A stretch of 64,000 nucleotides of DNA from Ochotona curzoniae (taxonomy: Eukaryota > Chordata > Mammalia > Lagomorpha > Ochotonidae). This document shows, one piece after another, positions 12,419 through 23,354 of this stretch. The stretch is from the NCBI RefSeq assembly GCF_017591425.1, contig NW_024467121.1, forward strand, positions 15,574,707 through 15,638,706, in the 5' to 3' direction. Positions within the stretch are counted from its first letter, which is position 1. Every line of letters begins with the position of its first letter. Under the pieces are notes generated by a model. That model searched no databases and had not been told where the DNA came from. It saw only the letters and a program-made list of their open reading frames with translations. Both the position numbers and the translations under genes were made by a program.

Positions 12419-14302
12419 ATGGCTTTAAACATTGATTTCACGCTCTGTGATAATATAAGTCTAATTGTTCACTTTAAGATGTTTATCCCTTCATCAGTGA
12501 ATCAGATTGGTATCTTATTCTTACATTACATAAAAGACTGAGTAATCTTATGGGCAGGAACATTGACTTACTTATCCTTCCGCCCTCAAAGGAAGTGCCT
12601 TCTAAACCCTAAGATAGTCTTCCTCCAGTAACGCGGATTTTTAATTAAGAAAGGCTGAATATTTGGCTATCATGAGTTAGAGTGCCATTGGATATGGATG
12701 CCTCCTATTACATTATGTAATCAAGCAAATAGTTCTAATTCTGCTCGATGGAGTAAAATATATAAAAGAATTATAGTCTCTGTGTCCAAATTCTGTGGAG
12801 TTTAAGTAAATAACTGCACAGTTTTCTATTGACACATAAACGTATTCATCAAGATTTATTAGACAAAACTTGGTAGTGGTGGTTCAATCAATTCTATAAA
12901 CAAAGTAACGTAGGGCTTTCAAATCAGCAATCAATACAGAATATTCCTACTCATCCCTTTGCCCATCACCCACACTTGTATGCAGATGGGTGTAACTATG
13001 AATAGGAAGACAGTTGTGTGTTTACGTTTGCTTACCTTTTCTTCCAGTTTGGGTTGCCTACAACTTAATCTCATCACAGAGTGGTGCCATTCATTTATGC
13101 CAGAGTATCCATGAGTTTCCAGTAAAAGAAGCAGAGCATATAGTAATAGTGTTTACGCTTGGTGATCTCCTGTGTCAGACTCAGGACCAGGGCTCGATAT
13201 CGTCTCTGATATTTGTCCTCCAAACTACTTATTTCTAAGACGAAGCACCAATCAAAGCACAGTAATGCCCAGATGTAAAGCACAAAGTAGAACCCGCAGT
13301 GGAAACAATCTTAAAGGTCTGAATAACAATAATAAAAATCAGTTACGCATTGCGGATCAACAAAGTGTAGGGCAGAGAGTACAGAGATAACACGTAAGTA
13401 TCACACACACATTAGTGGGGTGCTATTATCAGAACTGTTTAATAACATGAGGAAATTCAAGCTCAGATAATTTGAGAGATTTGACTGGAAGCTTTCCCAG
13501 GAGCTAAATTAGAAATCAAATTCATGTCTGTAAAACACAATACGCTCATTTATGTCATCCATTTCTCTCTTATTATCTGTGTCATATCATGAAGGAAAAT
13601 ACTGTTACAACGCAGGAGAGACTTGTTGCTGGTGTCTAGGGTGTGTGTATTTGGAAGACTCTTTACCCCAGTATTTACTTCAGAGAGATAATTTTTAAAA
13701 GAAACAATTGTCTATAACTTGGGGCTCTGTGGGAACACATATATTTTACATATATGGGGAAGTGTATGAGGAACATGGGAGAAAGGAGAACAGCATTGAA
13801 TAACATGCGCTGCTGAAATCTGATGACTCTCCATCCAGGGAGACTCCTTGTCTTCGTCATCCAAGAGTGAGGAAGAGAAAAATGTGGGGACGAAGACACG
13901 GTGAAATAAGGAGTGATGTTCTGAAGCTCATTAACAACACAGAGAACACAGAGGCAGGTGATTTAGTCCAGCTGTGATGAGGGAGGTGTAAGGGGAGAAG
14001 TGACAGGCGAGAGGGAGCAATCGGCTTGAAAACAATGGGAGTATGACTGATGTTGCCTTCCCAAACACATCAGAAATTCCTGGGCAGAGTAATGACTCAG
14101 GACACACGGGGATAAAGTCAAAGCAAGAAATACCCTTGCTTTCAGGCACACAGAACCTGTTAATCAGGGCCAGTCATATACACAGGCAGTGCAAAAGTAA
14201 AATTCAGTTAAAAAAACAGAAAAAATGTGGTGCAAGGCTTTTATTTTTCTTTCATGGAATCTCTCTTTTCATGACTTTAGATCATATAAGTGTCTTTTTA
14301 TC
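12418..14302. other. Non-coding, no feature seen
   Basis: AT-rich to balanced sequence. Short frames on both strands near 13014-13390 and 13675-14315 have no recognisable domain and overlap each other. Confidence 0.45.
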
Positions 14303-14572
14303 TAATCACTTTTAAAACATTATTGGAAAGGCAGAGAGTGCTTAACCTCTTGATCATTCATCAACTGATGGGACTGGACTGGGGCGAGAGCCAGGACTGG
14401 GGGTTGCAGTCCAGGCCTCTTGCAAGGGGCAGGATTTCAATTACTTGTGCTATTACCACGATCTCCCAGGATCTGCATTGCCAAGAAACTGGAGTCAGGA
14501 TCTGGAGCTGGGGATTGAATCCAAATCCTCGAATGTGTGATGTGACCGTCTTAACTGCTATGCTATGTGTCT
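14303..14572 (-). mobile_element. Old C-SINE, minus strand
   Basis: The right part reads CTGGAGTCAGGATCTGGAGC, GGGGATTGAATCCAAAT, GTGTGATGTGACCGTCTTAA, which is the reverse complement of the old C-SINE head and B-box region. The left part is the T-rich reversed tail followed by a CATCAACTGATGGGAC segment. Diverged, so an early lagomorph insertion. Confidence 0.75.
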
Positions 14573-15566
14573 GTACATGTATAGTGTTTTTATTTGCCGT
14601 TTAATATCATATAGGTAAATATCATTATAGGTAAAGAAAAATTTAAAGATTCAACTGTTAGCATGGAATACTATGCAGTTTATATTTTGCAATGTTAATT
14701 TTAAAGCAATATGAGTATTTAACTAGGATGTGAAATTAATGGAAATCCTCAAACCATATTTATAGCTTGTTTATATTTATGTGTATAAATATACATATAT
14801 ATATATATAGTTCTGCAGAAACACTGCGCAAAACTAACTCACCTATCTTTATTTTTTCTTATTGCAAGTGTAATCTGCCGATCCAGTATATTAATCTTGT
14901 TCTGCTCTGGAGGCTCTTTAATTCTCATGCATCATGCTCCTGGAGCATCACAGGTAGGCTATGGGAATAGGGTGGCAAGGGATGGAGCAATCACATATTT
15001 TGTGTATTTTCTCTTCTCATGCATGTTCTCTGCTATCTCATTGGATGTCACTTACAGAACATCTGATCAAAGACAAAATTATTGAGAATTTCCACACAGT
15101 GAGAGGAGAGCATTTATCAGTCCCTTGGAGCTTAGGCTTTGGTGTGATGGCAAGTCCGGAAACCCATCCTGCTGTCAACACAATTTCATCTTAGACAACA
15201 AAGCAAGGTCAAAAGATCAAACAGGAATTCTCTTTTCTTTGGTGCTTAGGCTGACGGAATCAACCATCTTTCATTTTGTAAAATTCAAGACAAGGAAAAT
15301 AGAACATATTACTGAAAAGTAAGGACAGATGATTTTCTCACTCTGTACAGGGAGGACTTGAACAGCGGCACTCACATTGATTTGAGCATTATATTGGTTC
15401 TCTAGGTTTTCTAGACTGGAGAGCTTGAATTTCCCTCCCTGTTAATAATTTGGCAAAGAAACAATGGAAATCTGATGGTTGTCTCTCTTTTGTGTGAACT
15501 CAAATGTCAATCTGACAGTGGGGACCAATTAAGACAGGAGTCTCAGGAACACATTTCGTAGATTTT

Positions 15567-15570
<4 letters not shown>
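14573..15570. other. Non-coding; short (TA)n at 14795-14809
   Basis: AT-rich sequence with a short TA run. Overlapping frames between 14767 and 15322 have no recognisable domain. Confidence 0.45.

Positions 15571-15613
<43 letters not shown>
15571..15613. repeat. (CA)n microsatellite
   Basis: About 20 units of CA, followed by CCCTCGTGTGTACACGAG and then directly by the G-rich repeat block. Likely length-polymorphic. Confidence 0.95.
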
Positions 15614-17500
15614 CTCGTGTGTACACGAGCTGGGATTGGGAGGTTGGCCAGGCCAGGCAAGGCTACGCACTTGTCAGCATTTGTGTGGACCAGATCTGGT
15701 AACAGACCAGGTTAGGCCAGGCTGCATTATAGACTGGCATGAATGAGAGACAGGACAGGGTGTGGTCATACCCAGGTGCAACATTGTCAGTTAGAGCTGA
15801 GACTGCAGATGGGCCATACCAGACTGGGTCAAAGCATCTACCAGCAAGACCTTGAGCTGGGAACAGTGCTGGTAGAGTAATTCTGGAGACTCCCCTGTTA
15901 GGTTGCAGCTCCTGCTGGTGACTGTGAGAGCCAGGACTATGTTCAGAGCAGGTTGGGCAAGACTGTAACACCCATTATCATCCATGTGGCTGGGTCTGGG
16001 GGTGGGGCAGGCTGGGCTATACCCCAGCACCTGCTAGTCCTAGCAAGAGTCAGAATGTATGTGAGACAGGCCAGAGTTGACTGTGTTACATGCTAGGTTA
16101 TATGAGAGCTGGTCTGGGGATGGGACAGGTCAGGCTAGGCTGTAGTACCCATTGGTGAGAGCCAGAATGGGTGTGGGCCAAAAGGGATAAGCCTCAGTAT
16201 CTGCCAATGTGTGCCAGAACTGGAGGCTGCCCATTTCAGTTTGGGTGAAGCACTTGCCAACACACATGACATCCATTGTTGACAGCAGACCTGGTAGGAA
16301 CTTAGGGGATTCTCTGGCCAGGCCATTGCTCCCTCTGGTGAGGGCAAGAACCATGGTTGGGAATAGGCTAGAGGAGGTTGAGCTGTATCACCCATTGCCA
16401 GACTTATGAGCTGGGTCTGGGGGTGGGCTATGCAGGGTCATTCCACAACATACAATGGCACAAGTGATAGCCAGAATTGAGTGCAGACCAGGCCAGGTGG
16501 GAAGGCATCACTCATTGGTTCACATGAGGGCTGAGAGTGGACCAAGCTGGGTTAGAACGCTTCATCTGTTAGCATGAGCTGAGACTGGGGGTAGGCTGGG
16601 CTGAGCCAGGCTACAGCACTTGCTGGTGAATGCTGAGACTGGGGATGAATCGTCTCTGACTGGGCCGCAGAATTTACTGGCACATAAAAAACCCAAGGAG
16701 CAGGCCTGGCGGGAGAACATTGGAGACACCTTTGTCTTGCTGGGCTGTTGTTTCCACTGATGAGCATGAGGGCTGGGACTGGATGTGAGCTGGTCTGGGT
16801 GTGGGTTAGGCTGGGCTATGCTGCTGTACCTGCTAGTTTGAAAGAGAGCCAGAATGGGTGCGGGTCTGCCAGACTAGGCCACGGCACCAGCTGGCAAGCG
16901 CCAGGACTCGCCATGAGTCATGTCAGGCTGGATTGCAGTACCCCATGGCAGGTACAGGATCCGGGGCTGGGAGCATGCCTGGCAGGGGAATTGTGGGCAT
17001 TCCCTGCTAGGCTTTACTTACCACTATCAAGCATGAGAATCAGTGCTGGTGGTAGGCCAGGCTGGATAGAGTGACAGCACTATTGGCATACTTGAGGGCT
17101 GGGTCCTGGGGCAAATTGGGCTGATATAAGTTGAATGGGATAAGGGCTGGGATGAACTAGGCTGGAACAGATGCTGGCACACACAAAACTGGGTCCAGCA
17201 GCATGCCTGACGGGGAGTAATAGCATCCACTGGTAGTCTAAGGACCGGGTCTGGGCTGGTTACAGCACTGATCAGTTTGTGTGAGGTATGGGCTATGGGC
17301 AGAACTGAGCAGGCAGCTGTATCCACTGGTATGTGCATTGGCTGGTGCAGGTGACAGACTGAACCCGATTCTGCACTAGCTGATATACAAAAATTGGGGT
17401 CTGAGGTCACCCCAAGGAAAGTTTTGGGGAATTCCTTAACTAAGATGCCAGCCACATGGAAAGAATCAAAGCATGTGTTGCCCAACCTTGGATTGCATCC
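15614..17500. repeat. Degenerate G-rich tandem repeat block
   Basis: About 1.9 kb built from recurring, imperfect phrases: GCTGGGTCTGGGGGTGGG (about 15990 and 16412), GAGAGCCAGAATGGGTG (about 16156 and 16845), GGCCAGGCTG-type and CACTGCTGG-type joints. A longer landmark, GCCTGGCAGGGGAAT followed by an ATTCCCTGCTAGG-like phrase, recurs near 15867, 16288, 16704 and 16977, giving spacings of about 421, 416 and 273. It is clearly richer in G and C than its flanks. Frames of up to 152 codons here come from the composition. It may be part of a larger lagomorph element (for example an L1 untranslated region), but that is not proven. A related block lies at 47440-48000. Confidence 0.75.
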
Positions 17501-18050
17501 TTCAAGACTGGACCTTCTCAGTTTCTGATACCTGTGCAGTGAAGAGCACTGAGGACCACGATGGCCAGCTCATCTAGGCCGGCAGGGGACACTGACTGCT
17601 ACATCAGACAATGGAAAGCAGAACAGGTTGGACAATTCTCTTGGCTAAGCTTTGCAGCATGTCCCTGGGTCTGTGGGTGCATTAAGGTGGACTTGGTCAA
17701 CCAATAGATCTTGCAAAGATTTTTCAATACTGGAACAGTGAAACCCATGACTTCTCGGAACTATTAAAATCACTCATACTCGGAACTATTAAAATCACCC
17801 TTGCTATACTCTTTCCCACATTAGGGTTCTTAAGGCATAATTGCTGATGTAGTTTGACCTCAAGGAGTGGTCCCCTTTCCCTCCTCCCTTGTGGATGCAG
17901 GAGTAACAAACAAATATCCTGAAATATTTGTCTCACCCACCATCTTCCATACCTGATCCTCCCCACCCTAAACAGAGGCCCGCTTGAGCAGCCACCTCTC
18001 TCAACCAGGTAAAATATATTAAAAAGAAAAGTAAAAAAAAATTTAAAAAT
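17501..18050. other. Flank of the G-rich block, ending in an A-rich tract
   Basis: Composition falls from GC-rich to balanced and ends in an A-rich stretch at about 18010-18050, which could be the 3' tail of a retroposed element that includes the tandem block. A 20-bp phrase is directly duplicated at 17754-17773 and 17779-17798. No reading frame of interest. Confidence 0.4.
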
Positions 18051-18774
18051 TGATGCTCAATCTAAGTTGAGACAACTTTTAAAATCCCTTATTTATTAAA
18101 GATTCCTTATTCTTTTTAAAATAAATTTTTCAAATTGCTGATTCTGTTTTTCTCCCATTGGCTCCTCTTCTGTCTTTTCAGAAGTGTTAGAATACGTTAT
18201 TAGTAATAATGTGAATACTGAATGATTATGTAATATAAATGTTGAATGCTAATTTTGCTGAGGAAAAAAATACTTATCTGCTGTTCTTTTCACTAAACCA
18301 TACTGAACTCACAGGAATGAAATCAGAATGACGTACACCTACATTTCCAATTGAATCCTCTTAACTCTGCTCACCTTGAGTAGAATACAGATGTATTATA
18401 AAATTGTCCTCAACGAATTATACTCCTTACAGAGTAATCTACTTCATTTTATGACATTTTTCATGAATTCCACATAATGTGTTATGATATTAATATGTCC
18501 ACTACTGCTTTAAAGTGTTATATATATGTGTACATATTATTTAAATCTACAGCAAATATAATAAAATACTAAAAATTGTTAAATGTATGTGTGACTATTG
18601 AACTCTAATGTTCTGTGTCATTGGAATTATTTTAGAATGGAAGACAAAATGCTTTTGAAAAGAAATCAATGCTTATGACGTGAGAAACTCAGTTCTAAGT
18701 ATTTTAGATAGGTCAACTCAAAAAACACCCCTGTCTTGCTGATAGTATTGCTAAAACTATTTTCAGTACAAGGC
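18051..18774. other. Non-coding, AT-rich, no feature seen
   Basis: Very AT-rich sequence with no recognisable repeat family or gene. Confidence 0.45.
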
Positions 18775-18965
18775 GTCTCCAACCAGTGTTTGTATCTTGG
18801 TTCAGCTATGTATCACTAAAATGACACGAACAAATCAACCTGTCGGTAACTCAGTTTCCTTGCTGATAAACAATGGTTTCTTGCTAGCCTTATTTGGACA
18901 CTCAGTGAGGTACTTCTGTATGCTAAGGACTTAGAACAACTGGTGCACATAATAGCATTTGATGT
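18775..18965 (+). mobile_element. MIR SINE fragment
   Basis: The order TTGGTTCAGCTATGTATCAC, ACAAATCAACCTGTCGGTAA, CTCAGTTTCCTTGCTGATAA, then a diverged AGTGAGGTACTT phrase and ACTTAGAACAACTGGTGCAC, follows the plus-strand MIR core. Old and diverged. Confidence 0.55.
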
Positions 18966-20894
18966 TTCTGCCTTTTTCCGCTAGTCAGGGCTTTCTGCTA
19001 GTGGCTGTGTGTCTTAGAGATGGGTGTGTCACTCCTCCATGTCTCTTTTACTTTGTCACTGAATCTGTGCTACCCTGGGAACTAAATGGGATAATATTTG
19101 AAAAAGGCTGGACATGGTGCTGGACAGAGGAACTATCCTTGTGAGTTGCTGTGAATGCTTTATTAAGGAATTTCTGCTTCATTTTCACTGTTTTGTGGAT
19201 TTGGATGCAACACCCTGTTGTATGTTTTGTCTTTAATGCCTCAGTAGTTCCTGCATCCAGTTTCGTGCCTGACAATTTTTTCTCCTTTCTGATTAAAACC
19301 TGACCTCTACTTAATCTTTTTCTATGCAGTTGTTGCCTTTCTGCCCCTCTCTTTACTCAAGTCCAATTGTACTTTTACAACAGTTTTAATGGCCTCTCCC
19401 ACCACGCCCATTTCTCTGTAGTCCCTGTTTATGATTTAATTTTGAGAGAAAGCAGTGACCTAAGTTTGCAGTCCATAGGAGCCCAAGAGCTTCACCACAG
19501 ATGTCACTATGTGAAAAGGATTTGGAAGTTGGACCCTGGAGAATAAATCAAAAAATTTAGGGCAAATTTTAGGTTTCCTGTCTTAATGAATTTTTCTGTT
19601 CACTTTTTGTATGTATAAAATTAAGAGACTATGGCCTTGGATTAATCTCTCTTTACCTAATCTTATATACTTACTCCATTTGTTTTATTCTCAAACACAA
19701 GTTTCCCTTCTATTCTATAAGGTGATGACAAAAAAGAAACCCCAAAATGCAATTACCTTGAAATTTCTTTGTGCACTAAGGTTTAAGTCAAGAATTAAGC
19801 TTATTTCTGTCCTTTGAATCCTGCCATTAAACAATAACTCATAGTTAATAAATTTCAGACTGTATCCCCTTTCATTCCATTTTATGACATGTGTCTTCCT
19901 AAAACTCAGCTTGCCTAGATGTACAATTGCATAATTATATCTTCTTCTGGAATATGATGGAAATAAATGATTTTGGTTCTATACAGTGAATTGAGTGCTA
20001 GTGGATTATTTCGAAGCTTCTTCAAATAGAACCATCACCATATTTTACAGTTTGAAATATGGATCTTCCTCCAGAAGGGCTCACTCCTTATTAGTAATTT
20101 CAGGTCATGGGCTTTGTTATATCTTGCTCTGCCGCCATCCTTGACTCATCTTGTCAGCATCTTGAGACCTCATTTGTTCAGATTCCATCAGCAACAGGTT
20201 TGTTGAGTCATCTAATTAAGTGGTAGAAAACCACTTTTTCTACACCCTCACATTTTTATTATTAAAATATATAAACATCAAATTTAGTACAAGTGTACTC
20301 TTTAAGTTTACTTGCAGCCTCATGGGAATGATATTTACAATGCTTACAGGGCCCTTGATTTTTAAAAATAAAGATATTATGATGCAGTAGATTTTTATCT
20401 TAGGAATCAAAGGTCCTTGATTTACGTACACATTCAGCCAATATTCAATTAGTTAGCCCTATTTTCCTGACGTTTTGTCATCTAACTACTGACTGGATAT
20501 TTAGAAAAGAGAGTTTTAAAATATTTTTGGCTTATACTTCTCTATAAAGCCCTAATTTTTTATTTCACTTCCTGTAGTCTATCTCTACCTGAAATATTTA
20601 TTCATAGTGTCCAGCTTAATTATTTCTATGAAGAAAAGGGGCCTAGAAATGAATTCTGAAGTTATCTGAAACAAAATCTAACTTGCTCTTCTGTAACAAA
20701 CATAAATTCCATTTAGTCATTAGTTCGCTGTTTCCAGAAGGGCCGTTTAATCTAATTGGCTGTTTTGGAGGTAAGATTCTTTCCCCAGAGAGCAGAGCGG
20801 AGTGCTCTTTATCTGGAGCCATGAGCTTGCACAAAAATCAGAGCAGTACAGCTGCTCCGAGGCCTTTCAGGGGCCCCTAACGGGCCGCCATCTC
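18966..20894. other. Non-coding; GC-richer island at 20680-20890
   Basis: Mostly AT-rich. The segment 20680-20890 stands out by being more GC-rich and free of repeat phrases, and it is listed as a candidate conserved element. No gene seen. Confidence 0.4.
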
Positions 20895-21130
20895 TCTGTA
20901 ATAATAGTAATAAATATCACTTTACTACTATGTATGGCTTTATAGTAAACGATGCTTTCATATGCACAGTTTCGTTTGATCCTGAGATGTTGCTTGGTTA
21001 AGTAGTAACCCTATTTTATAGTTGACTAATCAGACTCAGAAAATTTAAATGCCCTTTCTAAAGTTAAGGAACTAAAATGTGGCAGATCTTATTATTTCAA
21101 ATTAAGCATCTTTTCCATCACAGAGCTGGT
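20895..21130 (-). mobile_element. MIR SINE fragment
   Basis: On the plus strand it reads GTTTCGTTTGATCCTGAGAT, AGTAACCCTATTTTATAG, CTAATCAGACTCAGAAAATT, CTAAAGTTAAGGAAC, TGTGGCAGATCT: the reverse complement of the MIR core in the right order. Diverged. Confidence 0.55.
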
Positions 21131-22049
21131 CTGACCCATATTATCTTTGGGAATTTCTCTGAATAATTAATTCCTGCCCATATCCCCAACACCTTGCCTT
21201 AACACATTCTCTTTTTCCCCATGATTATTCTTTTAAGTCATCTACTCTAACAAACCTTCTATAATTCTTCCCTTTCCAGATCTCATGCACAAACCTATTG
21301 AATAGTCCTTCCAAAAAATCATAGATAACCTTGATGCTTTCACTTCTAAATGTGATGTCCTAACTTCTTTTGCATGCCGAGTTTCCACTCATCCAATCTC
21401 TTCCATCTGCACCTTCAGCATATAATACAGGGAAGATAATATGCATTTTGAGTGGAGGTGTCTATGATAAGGAAGAGCAGAGGGTTGTGATGATCATTTG
21501 GACAGAGGAGGAAACAGAAAATGGTGGTGGAAGATGAAACAGGCAGTCCAGTTACACAGAGAACAGGGTGGGAGCAATGTCAGAGCATTGATTAGCCGGA
21601 ATTTCATTCAGGAAAGCAAATATAAGCATTGGAGGCACTGGCAATAGCACTTCATGGAATAGTTTTACAGACTTAGGATTGCAACTCTGAGTTAAAACAA
21701 TCTCTTTAGTATGATTAGGATAAGTCGCTCTCAGGTATTTGCTGCTTGATTCATTTGTTGTCATCACAGAAGTCGATACAGGAATACTTTTCTGACTGCA
21801 AAGGTATTCACAGTTGTTCCTGTGCAAACAAATCCTTTTTGGAATATATGCCTATGGTTAATGTTTCACCTTTCATTTGACTGTAAAATTGCAAGATGAT
21901 CCTAAGTTGCGCAACAAGGCTTTTGCTGGTCAGGCTCACCCAGGTTAATGCAAAGCCATTGACAACTGCTTTCAGGATGCTCTGTCCAGTGGGCTGTGCA
22001 TCCCCTGAGCAGTTGTGGGGTTGAGATTAGATCTACTCAGTTTGTTGAT
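21131..22049. other. Non-coding; right end may belong to the LINE at 22050
   Basis: AT-rich sequence without a recognised gene. The last 100 bases may extend the CR1/L3-type fragment, but I cannot place the boundary. Confidence 0.4.
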
Positions 22050-22310
22050 GAGAATGTCAGGTAGGACAGAATCAAAGGCTTACAGAATTCCAGGGAGATT
22101 ACATCTATTGCATCCTTTTTATCTACAAGGCCTGTCACTCCATCATAGAAGGAAATTAAATTGGTCTGGCATGATTTGTTTCTCTAAGAGCCATGGTGGT
22201 TACTACCCAGTCTGTTACGCTCTTCTAGGTGATTGCAAATTGATCATTTTGATGATTTATCTTAGCAACTTTCCTGGCACTGCGTTTCCGGCAGACCAAT
22301 GCTTCCTTTT
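22050..22310 (-). mobile_element. CR1/L3-type LINE fragment (reverse transcriptase part)
   Basis: The plus strand reads AATTCCAGGGAGATTACATC, CTACAAGGCCTGTCACTCC, ATCATAGAAGGAAATTAAAT, TGGTCTGGCATGATTTGTTT, AGAGCCATGGTGGTTAC. This is the recognisable antisense of the reverse-transcriptase coding part of the ancient CR1/L3 LINE clade. It is a short inactive fossil older than placental radiation. Boundaries are uncertain. Confidence 0.65.
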
Positions 22311-22848
22311 CATTCTTTTAAAGATGAACACAGTATTTATCTCTTTTTCTTAAAAATTTTCTTCATGCATGACTTTAGTGTAACTGATCAAATCTGACAA
22401 TATATTTTTATGTATTAATTCTCATGTTATAAATTAGCATTGGGTAAAAGTTCAAAAAGTTCAAAATTGACTATTGTTTCAGCCCATGTTCAATCATTGT
22501 CTTCATTCCTCTGTTTATTCAGGTATTAAACATTTATTGAGAACTGAGGAGATTGGAAAATAATAAACAGATAAATGATGAATTAATATATCTCTTGAGA
22601 ACCTGATATGGGAGACATACAAATTAAAAAATGATTGTGCACTGAAAGCATTGTGCTAGGATAAGGTGGGACACTCAGTACAGGTATTATACCTATCTTA
22701 GGTACATCAGGAAAGCTCTCAGAGAAGGTAGGGCCAACCTGAGTGTGTAATGCGGAGTGTGAGTTAGCTGATATAACATAGGGAATAGGATGGAAAAAAG
22801 AGTAGTAGAGAGAGGAGGAAGATACGCCAGGAAAAAGGGACAGAACAT
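22311..22848. other. Non-coding, no feature seen
   Basis: AT-rich sequence. The 22583-22852 frame on the minus strand has no recognisable domain. Confidence 0.45.
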
Positions 22849-22865
22849 ACAAAGGTATGGCTGTG

Positions 22866-23178
22866 GGCCCAGTGTGATAGCCTAGTGGCTAAAGTGCTTG
22901 CCTTGCATGTGCTGCTCTACTTCCCCCCTTCCAGCTCCCTGCTTGTAGCCTAGGAAAGCAGTTAAGCATAGCCCAAAGCCTTGGGACCCTGCACACATAT
23001 GGGAGACCTGGAAGAAGGTTTGGTTTCTGGTTTTGATCCGTCTCAGCTCTGGCCATAGTGGCAACTTTGGGGGGTGAATCAGTGGATGGAAGATCTTCCT
23101 CCTTGTCTCTTCTCTCTGTAAATCTGACTTTCCAAAGAAAATAAATAATAAGTTTCAAAAAACAAAAACAACAAAACC
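22866..23178 (+). mobile_element. C-SINE with clear target-site duplication
   Basis: Head GGCCCAGTGTGATAGCCTAG, then CTTGCCTTGCATG, CCAGCTCCCTGCTTGTAGCC, CAAAGCCTTGGGACCCTGCA, GGGAGACCTGGAAGAAGG, GGGGGTGAATCAGTGGATGG and tail ATAAATAATAAG with A-runs. The flanks ACAAAGGTATGGCTGTG (22849-22865) and ACAAAGGTATAGCTGTG (23179-23195) agree at 16 of 17 bases, fixing both ends. It lacks the usual GATCCCATATGGGC middle of the head, so it has a small internal deletion. Confidence 0.93.
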
Positions 23179-23295
23179 ACAAAGGTATAGCTGTGAGGAT
23201 GAAGTGGTATAGGGGACAGCATAGCAGTGCAGAATGAATGAGGCATGACTTGCTCTGTTAACCTTGGGAGAGAGACAGTGAAGGTGGAATGAGAA

Positions 23296-23310
23296 ATATA
23301 TATATATGTG

Positions 23311-23354
<44 letters not shown>
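23296..23354. repeat. Compound (TA)n-(GA)n microsatellite
   Basis: A TA tract with one TGTG interruption (about 23296-23330) passes directly into a pure GA tract (about 23331-23354). Confidence 0.9.

Noticed and set aside
5009..15613. CA/TG arrays checked as possible CRISPR or regulatory arrays
   Set aside because: They are simple dinucleotide microsatellites without spacers.
17027..17485. 152-codon minus-strand open frame
   Set aside because: It lies in the G-rich tandem block; stop codons are rare there because of composition. The residues repeat with the DNA phrases.
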